From assembly GCA_029052375.1 (NCBI GenBank), contig JAIDJD010000264.1:1-10206 (forward strand): 10,206 nucleotides of DNA. Direction: 5' to 3'. Positions 6,125 to 10,206 of the stretch are shown piece after piece. The notes beneath the pieces are model-generated. The model made no database searches. It saw only the letters and a program-made list of their open reading frames with translations, and had not been told where the DNA came from. Made by a program: the position numbers and the translations under genes. The stretch comes from Duncaniella sp. (GTDB taxonomy: Bacteria > Bacteroidota > Bacteroidia > Bacteroidales > Muribaculaceae). Every line of letters starts with the position of its first letter. Position 1 is the stretch's first letter.

Positions 6125-9100
6125 TCAGAATGTAGCCACGAGGCCGAGAGTGAAGGTCACGGGCTTGGGATAGATGTCGCGGTCGATGCCGGAGAACACC
6201 TCGGGATCGAGGCCCTTGTACTTGGTGATGACGAAGGGGTTCTGGACGGCGCCGTAGAGACGGAGGCGCAGGGCGTTGTCTATGAGGTTGCTCCAGGTGT
6301 AGCCGAGCGAGATGTTGTCGCAACGGAGGAACGAGGCGTTCTGCACGAAGTAGTCGCTCTTGAGGTTGGTGTTGTCCTCGTTCTCGAACAGATAGGTGTC
6401 TGCCAGCAGGTTGGACAGAGGCAGGGCCGAGTTGGCCGATTTGAAGACACGTCCGGCCTGGGTGCCGTTGTACATATAGTTGCCGATGTTGGCGCGGAGC
6501 ACGATGCCGAAGTCCCAGTTGCGCCAGTTGATGGTGTTATTCCAGGTGAAGGTCACCTTGGGCGAGCGCGAGTGGTAGAGATACTTGTCTGCCTCGGTGA
6601 TCTGGCCGTCGCCGTCGCGGTCTACGAACACGCCCTCGAGCGGGTCGCCGTTCTCGTCATAGACCTGCTCGTAGACATAGAACGAGAAGGCGGGATAGCC
6701 TACCTCATGCTTCTGTATCATGCCTGCGGTGCCGATATAGCCGTCCTGGGTGTCGGAGCCGTCGGCCAGGCGGGTTATCTTGTTCTTGTTCCAGCCGAGG
6801 TTGAGGACAGAGGTCCAGGTGAAGTCTTTCTTGACTATGGGGCGGGCGGTGAGGGTGAACTCGATGCCGGTGTTCTCGAGGTCGCCGAGGTTGATGTTGC
6901 CCTTGTTGGTGAGATTGGAGCCTGCGGGATAGTTGGCGAAGGTCAGGAGGTCCTTGGTCTTGCGCTTGTAGAAGTCGAAGCTGCCGAGGATGCGGTTGTT
7001 GAGAAATCCGAAGTCGAGGCCGACGTTCCAGGTGTGTGTCTCCTCCCACTTGAGGTCAGCGTTGTAGGCGCCGGGAGTGAGGGGGAAGTTTGAGCCCGAG
7101 CCGGTGATGCCGGGATACACGCCGGAGATGTCGGTGGAGCCGTTGTAGATAGGCAGGTAGGGGAAGAGGTCGTCGCCGAGGTCCTGCTGGCCGGTGATGC
7201 CATAGTCGGCGCGGAGCTTAAGCTCGTTGAGGACACCGCGGGTGTTCTCCATGAACTTCTCCTCGAGTATCTTCCAGCCGAGGGCGACGGCGGGGAATGT
7301 GCCCCAGCGGTGGTCCTTGGAGAATCGGCTGGTGCCGTCGCGGCGGACGGTGACGGTCAGCAGATAGCGGTTGAGGAAGGCGAGGTCGGCGCGGCCGAAG
7401 AACGACACCAGCTGGTGGGGCAGGATGTCGCGGGTTGTGGGATAGGCCTGCACGCCGAGATACTTCTCGTTATCGGGGTCGCCCACCTCATATACGGCGT
7501 TGTATTCGCGCTTCTTGTTGTGGAACTTCTGCCAGGAATAGCCGGCGGTGAGGTTAACCGAAGAGTTGATGGACTCGATCTCCTTCATGTAGTTGAGATA
7601 GAAGTCGAGCAGGAGGTTGACGCGGGTCTGGAATTCATACTTGCGCGAGACACCGCCGTCGCGTATCACCTTGGGATTGCCGGCATCGTCGAGGACGGTG
7701 TAGCCGCCGGTCCAGGCGTCGGGCGTGAAGCTGTGGGTCCAGCTGGTGTTCTCGCCGTGCTGATAGTCATATCCGAGGTTGAGGTTGGCGCGGAGGTCGG
7801 TGAGGAAGGGCATCTTGAGGTCGAGCTGGAGATTGCCGACGCTCTGATAGGCGGTGCCCTTTGAGGTTTTGCCCTCTACGAGAGAGATGGGGTTGATGGG
7901 AGCGGTGGTCGAGTTGATTTCGGTGCCCTTGGTGTCGGGGCCCGTCACGTGGCCGCTGCCGTCATACGATGTCCAGTAGCCGAAGGCGGGAGTGCCGTTC
8001 TCGAAGTCGCGGATAGGGATGGTGGGGTTCATCGAGGCTCCGCCGGCCATGGCGTTGCCGCCATACTGGTTGCGGAGATATGCGCCCTTGACGTTGGCGT
8101 TGACAGAGAGCAGGTCGTGGAAGAACTTGGGCGAGAGGTTGATGGAGCCTGTCAGGCGGTCCATGCCGGTCTTGATGAGGATACCGTTGTTGTCGGTATA
8201 GGCCAGGGCCACGCGGTAGGGGAGCACGCCGGCTGTGCCGCCGACGCTCAGAGAGTAGTCTGTCGAGAGCGTGGTGCGGGTGGCCGCCTTCTGCCAGTCG
8301 GTGTTGTGAGAGCCGAGGGCCGAGGCCTGGTTGGAGTCCTCGCCATACTCGTTCTTGATGAAGGCGCGGAACTCGTCGGCCGACATCATGTTGAGATACT
8401 TGCGGGGAGTGTTGATATAGGCGTTGACGGTGAAGTTGACCTGGGGACGCCCCTTCTTGCCGCTCTTGGTGGTGATGATGATGACGCCGTTCGACGCGCG
8501 CGAGCCGTAGATGGCCGTTGCCGACGCGCCCTTGAGGATGGTCATCGACTCGACATTCTCAGGCGACACGAGCGCCAGGGGATTGGACGAGCCCACGACA
8601 CCCTTGGTGTCCATGGGGACGCCGTCGATGACGATGAGGGGGTCGTTTGAGGCGGCCAGCGATGCGCCGCCGCGTATCTGGATATTGCCGCCCTCAGAGG
8701 GGTTGCCCGAGGTGGTGACCACAACGCCGGGGCTGGCGCCTACGAGGAGGTCCTGGGCCGAGGTGGCAAGGCCGGCCTCGATTTCAGAGGGCTTGACAGT
8801 GGCGACGGCGCCCGTGGCGTCGCTCTTCTTGACAGTGCCGTAGCCGATGGCCACGACCTCGCCGAGCACCACTGAGTTTTCTTTCATTTTCACATCTATG
8901 CGGGTGCGGCCGCCCACGGCAATCTCCTGGGTGTCATAGCCCACATAGGAGAAGACAAGGGTAGCGTCGGGAGCGACCGAGAGCGAATACTCGCCGTCAA
9001 AGTTTGTGGCGACACCCGAAGTCTCGCCCTTCACTATAACAGAGGCGCCTATCAAAGGCTCGCCGGTCTCGTCTATCACAGTGCCTGAGACCGTGATTTT

Positions 9101-9187
9101 CTGCGCTAAAGCCGGGAAGGCAAGGAAAAGCGTCAGCAGAGCCGCCGCAAAGACCTTCCTACTCATTTGAAAACAAATGTTCTTCAT
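6125..9187 (-). CDS. SusC-like TonB-dependent outer-membrane glycan transporter
   Basis: The protein imports oligosaccharides across the outer membrane using energy from TonB-ExbBD, with SusD as lid. At 1020 residues it is full length for the family. It has a Sec signal peptide (FPALA, cleavage after A28, before QK); a carboxypeptidase-D-regulatory-like domain at about 31-102 (SGTVIDETGEPLIGASV, FDGEYSL, FSYVGYDTQEI); a TonB-box-like stretch EVVAIGYGTVKK at 110-121; a plug domain at about 122-245 with IQIRGGASL, PLIVIDGVPMD and the SusC signature ATAIYGSRASNGVIIITTKSG split over 223-243; then the 22-strand barrel, ending VTFTLGLVATF. A DRDGDGQITEADK loop, calcium-site-like and common in SusC, lies late in the barrel. 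The start at 9187 gives an 11-residue positively charged lead; the alternative ATG at 9166 (M8) gives a more usual signal peptide, and the sequence does not settle which is used. An A8 tract lies 11-18 bases before the first ATG. It is the first gene of the susCDE-like operon. Confidence 0.96.
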   Translation of the reverse strand: MKNICFQMSRKVFAAALLTLFLAFPALAQKITVSGTVIDETGEPLIGASVIVKGETSGVATNFDGEYSLSVAPDATLVFSYVGYDTQEIAVGGRTRIDVKMKENSVVLGEVVAIGYGTVKKSDATGAVATVKPSEIEAGLATSAQDLLVGASPGVVVTTSGNPSEGGNIQIRGGASLAASNDPLIVIDGVPMDTKGVVGSSNPLALVSPENVESMTILKGASATAIYGSRASNGVIIITTKSGKKGRPQVNFTVNAYINTPRKYLNMMSADEFRAFIKNEYGEDSNQASALGSHNTDWQKAATRTTLSTDYSLSVGGTAGVLPYRVALAYTDNNGILIKTGMDRLTGSINLSPKFFHDLLSVNANVKGAYLRNQYGGNAMAGGASMNPTIPIRDFENGTPAFGYWTSYDGSGHVTGPDTKGTEINSTTAPINPISLVEGKTSKGTAYQSVGNLQLDLKMPFLTDLRANLNLGYDYQHGENTSWTHSFTPDAWTGGYTVLDDAGNPKVIRDGGVSRKYEFQTRVNLLLDFYLNYMKEIESINSSVNLTAGYSWQKFHNKKREYNAVYEVGDPDNEKYLGVQAYPTTRDILPHQLVSFFGRADLAFLNRYLLTVTVRRDGTSRFSKDHRWGTFPAVALGWKILEEKFMENTRGVLNELKLRADYGITGQQDLGDDLFPYLPIYNGSTDISGVYPGITGSGSNFPLTPGAYNADLKWEETHTWNVGLDFGFLNNRILGSFDFYKRKTKDLLTFANYPAGSNLTNKGNINLGDLENTGIEFTLTARPIVKKDFTWTSVLNLGWNKNKITRLADGSDTQDGYIGTAGMIQKHEVGYPAFSFYVYEQVYDENGDPLEGVFVDRDGDGQITEADKYLYHSRSPKVTFTWNNTINWRNWDFGIVLRANIGNYMYNGTQAGRVFKSANSALPLSNLLADTYLFENEDNTNLKSDYFVQNASFLRCDNISLGYTWSNLIDNALRLRLYGAVQNPFVITKYKGLDPEVFSGIDRDIYPKPVTFTLGLVATF

Positions 9188-9497
9188 GCAAGAGTTCTTT
9201 TTTTTGGAGTGTAAGTATGTATTTGTTTATTATCTCTACTATTTTGTCTCAAAAGACCTTAGCGTATGCGCCGCGAAGCGCGGCGGCTGTCGGCGACGGG
9301 CCAAAGCGGCAAGAGCGCAGAGGACGTCATACAGTCCGTATAGAGAGAGGGGGGAAGACTGCCGTTTGCGGCAGAGTTCTCAGCGTTGAGGTCAAGCACG
9401 GCCATGAGTCTAAAGCATGATGCGTCAGCGGAGTGGAGCGAGGCGGAAAGAACGGGCTGTCAGCGGATAGTCTCGGCGATAGACGGGGGCGTCAGTC

Positions 9498-9531
9498 AAA
9501 AAGCCCTCGCCGCCGTGATACGGGGAAGAGG
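9498..9531 (-). terminator. Terminator-like hairpin inside the susC leader (possible attenuator)
   Basis: On the minus strand CCTC (9531-9528) pairs with GAGG (9508-9505), enclosing CC and CCGT-ATC-ACGG with GG, about 10 pairs with small internal loops, then GC and five T (9502-9498). It lies about 220 bases into the predicted transcript and 310 before the susC start. It could end a short leader RNA or be a conditional attenuator. The imperfect stem keeps confidence low. Confidence 0.4.
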
Positions 9532-9685
9532 TGCGGATGGTTGCTGTCTTGCAGATTGCGTCTGGCTTGAAAAAACTGCTCTGAGAATTACGGATTGGAA
9601 AGTATGATAACTCTATGTTCTATACACTTTTTCCCGTCAAAATTACCCTCTGATAGGCTTTTTGATGGAAATAGTCTTAATGTAG

Positions 9686-9720
9686 CCTTAAAAGCCTCGG
9701 CACAGCCTGCTCTTTTAAGG
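9686..9720 (-). repeat. Inverted repeat at the predicted 5' end of the susC transcript
   Basis: The arms CCTTAAAAG (9686-9694) and CTTTTAAGG (9712-9720) are perfectly complementary with a 17-base loop. The predicted transcription start, about 7 bases past the -7 box, falls at or next to 9720-9719, so the RNA would begin with a hairpin. This may protect the 5' end from decay; alternatively the palindromic DNA is an operator just downstream of the promoter. Confidence 0.6.
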
Positions 9721-9725
9721 ATGCA

Positions 9726-9756
9726 CAAAGGTAAGACAAGATTTCAGTTAAAGCAA
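9726..9756 (-). promoter_or_regulatory. Bacteroidetes-type promoter of the susC-like operon
   Basis: On the minus strand TTG (9756-9754) is followed after 20 bases by TACCTTTG (9733-9726), a full match to the TAnnTTTG -7 element. The spacing is the same as in the promoter at 3154-3185. It reads toward susC, and no better candidate lies closer to the gene. It sits 50 bases from the tandem repeat array. Confidence 0.7.
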
Positions 9757-9779
9757 GAAAAAAACTCAGAAAAATCCCG

Positions 9780-9802
9780 AATATGCTGTAAAACATATTT
9801 TT
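9780..9802. repeat. Second copy of the AT-rich quasi-palindrome
   Basis: These 23 bases match 1022-1044 with one change (A for C at 9791). The core includes AATATGCTGTA and AACATATTTTT. The flanks differ apart from A/T richness. The copy lies 23 bases upstream of the susC -33 element and 5 bases from the start of the tandem array. It could be a regulator site or a piece of a dispersed intergenic element. Confidence 0.6.
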
Positions 9803-9807
9803 CACCT

Positions 9808-10206
9808 ACTCCCCATGGCGTCCGACGAGGACGCCGATTTACCAGTAACCACGTACGCCGGAGCCATAGCGGAGGCGTGTGCGGAAAGGCACTGAAACTC
9901 CCCATGGCGTCCGACGAGGACGCCGGTTTACCAGTAACCGCGTACGCCGGAGCCATAGCGGAGGCGTGCGCGGAAAGGCACTGAAACTCCCCATGGCGCC
10001 CGACGAGGACGCCGATTTACCAGTAACCGCGTACGCCGGAGCCATAGCGGAGGCGTGCAGGGAAAGGCACTGAAACTCCACATGGCGTCCGACGAGGACG
10101 CCGATTTACCAGTAACCACGTACGCCGGAGCCATAGCGGAGGCGTGCGCGGAAAGGCACTGAAACTCCCCGTGGCGTCCGACGAGGACGCCGATTTACCA
10201 GTAACC
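9808..10206. repeat. Tandem array of an 89-bp unit (4 full copies and a partial fifth, open at the window end)
   Basis: The unit recurs with an exact 89-base period: copies start at 9808, 9897, 9986 and 10075, with a 43-base part copy from 10164. Copies differ from each other at only a few positions, mostly transitions. Each unit holds a 7-bp stem GGCGTCC-GACGA-GGACGCC (9817-9835 in the first; one mismatch in the third), a 5-bp stem ACGCC...GGCGT, and GTGC...GCAC. There is no repeat/spacer alternation, so this is not a CRISPR array. Since 89 is not a multiple of 3, it cannot encode one repeated protein domain. Each full unit does contain an ATG-to-TGA frame of 26 codons (9815-9895, 9904-9984, 9993-10073, 10082-10162), beginning MASDEDA or MAPDEDA. 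Function is unknown; options are a minisatellite, a set of regulator sites or a repeated RNA. Confidence 0.9.

Larger units (their letters stand above)
9188..9725 (-). other. Long structured 5' leader of the susC-like operon
   Basis: About 530 bases lie between the promoter and the susC start, without a convincing gene on either strand. On the minus strand, in order, it holds a 9-bp hairpin at the predicted RNA 5' end (9720-9686), an AT-rich segment to about 9580, a terminator-like hairpin (9531-9498), a hairpin CTGCCG-CAAA-CGGCAG (9374-9359), a GC hairpin CGCCGCG-CTT-CGCGGCG (9285-9269), and an AT-rich stretch with an A8 tract before the start codon. The middle, 9262-9550, is as GC-rich as coding DNA and could be a decayed gene, but no family is recognisable. 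No other TAnnTTTG promoter on either strand was found here, and no known riboswitch motif. Confidence 0.5.

Noticed and set aside
3211..6135. A 974-codon open frame on the plus strand covering the susE-like and susD-like genes
   Set aside because: It lies antisense to two clear lipoprotein genes, has a repetitive Gly/Val/Glu/Leu composition without domains, and arises because the GC-rich sense genes avoid TTA, CTA and TCA codons in the matching phase.
6116..8650. Plus-strand open frames of 184 to 325 codons over the susC-like gene
   Set aside because: They are antisense shadows of a full-length, well-conserved SusC family gene and show the same low-complexity Val/Gly/Glu composition.
9246..9257. 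Small hairpin GTCT-CAAA-AGAC before susC as a terminator
   Set aside because: A 4-bp stem is too weak, and it would block the only promoter found for the operon.
9386..9607. A 73-codon plus-strand frame in the susC leader
   Set aside because: No recognisable motif, no promoter on that strand and no homologous look; it lies antisense to the predicted leader. A decayed gene cannot be excluded.
9188..9725. A known metabolite riboswitch in the susC leader
   Set aside because: I could not see the conserved cores of cobalamin, TPP, SAM or similar classes; the hairpins alone do not define one.
9744..10134. Minus-strand frames of 68 to 80 codons across the tandem array, resembling a repeat protein
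   Set aside because: The period is 89 bases, so one frame passes through all three phases and always meets the TGG TAA stop of the unit; the frames are products of the repeat.
9808..10206. CRISPR array
   Set aside because: The entire 89-base unit is conserved between copies; there are no variable spacers between short repeats.

Overview
This window looks like the chromosome of a high-GC member of the Bacteroidales, most likely Muribaculaceae-like. The reasons are a SusC/SusD/SusE trio, lipoproteins with acidic residues right after the lipid cysteine, two promoters of the Bacteroidetes TTG-N20-TAnnTTTG type, starts that lack Shine-Dalgarno sequences, and GC-rich genes that still use many ATA codons. 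The family assignment is an inference from style, not from a marker gene.

Layout: (1) 1-838, plus strand: the last 19 codons of an unidentified gene, overlapping by 4 bases the 16S rRNA methyltransferase gene rsmE, which ends in a strong intrinsic terminator. (2) 839-1081: a convergent gap with inverted repeats. (3) 1082-3185, minus strand: a promoter, a leader of about 220 bases, a small outer-membrane beta-barrel protein gene, and a surface-lipoprotein gene with a long acidic run. Neither protein is recognised. (4) 3285-9187, minus strand: a three-gene Sus-like operon, susC-like > susD-like > susE-like, with gaps of 43 and 57 bases, closed by a strong hairpin terminator. (5) 9188-9756: a 5' leader of about 530 bases and its promoter, with a hairpin at the predicted RNA 5' end and a terminator-like hairpin midway. 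(6) 9780-10206: a quasi-palindrome shared with region 2, then an 89-bp tandem repeat array running off the window end.

The Sus-like genes should form a glycan import unit. SusD and SusE are surface lipoproteins that bind the oligosaccharide, SusD acts as the lid of SusC, and SusC carries the sugar across the outer membrane using TonB energy. The SusD sequence resembles the starch-type SusD of Bacteroides, including three aromatics that appear to match its glucan-binding arc, and SusE has a SusE/F-type C-terminal domain, so an alpha-glucan ligand is the best guess. No glycoside hydrolase, sensor or sigma/anti-sigma pair is visible.

The least ordinary part is the right end: the exact-period array upstream of the susC promoter, each full unit of which contains a 26-codon ATG-to-TGA frame, and the long leader with a possible attenuator. 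No complete new system can be claimed from this window.
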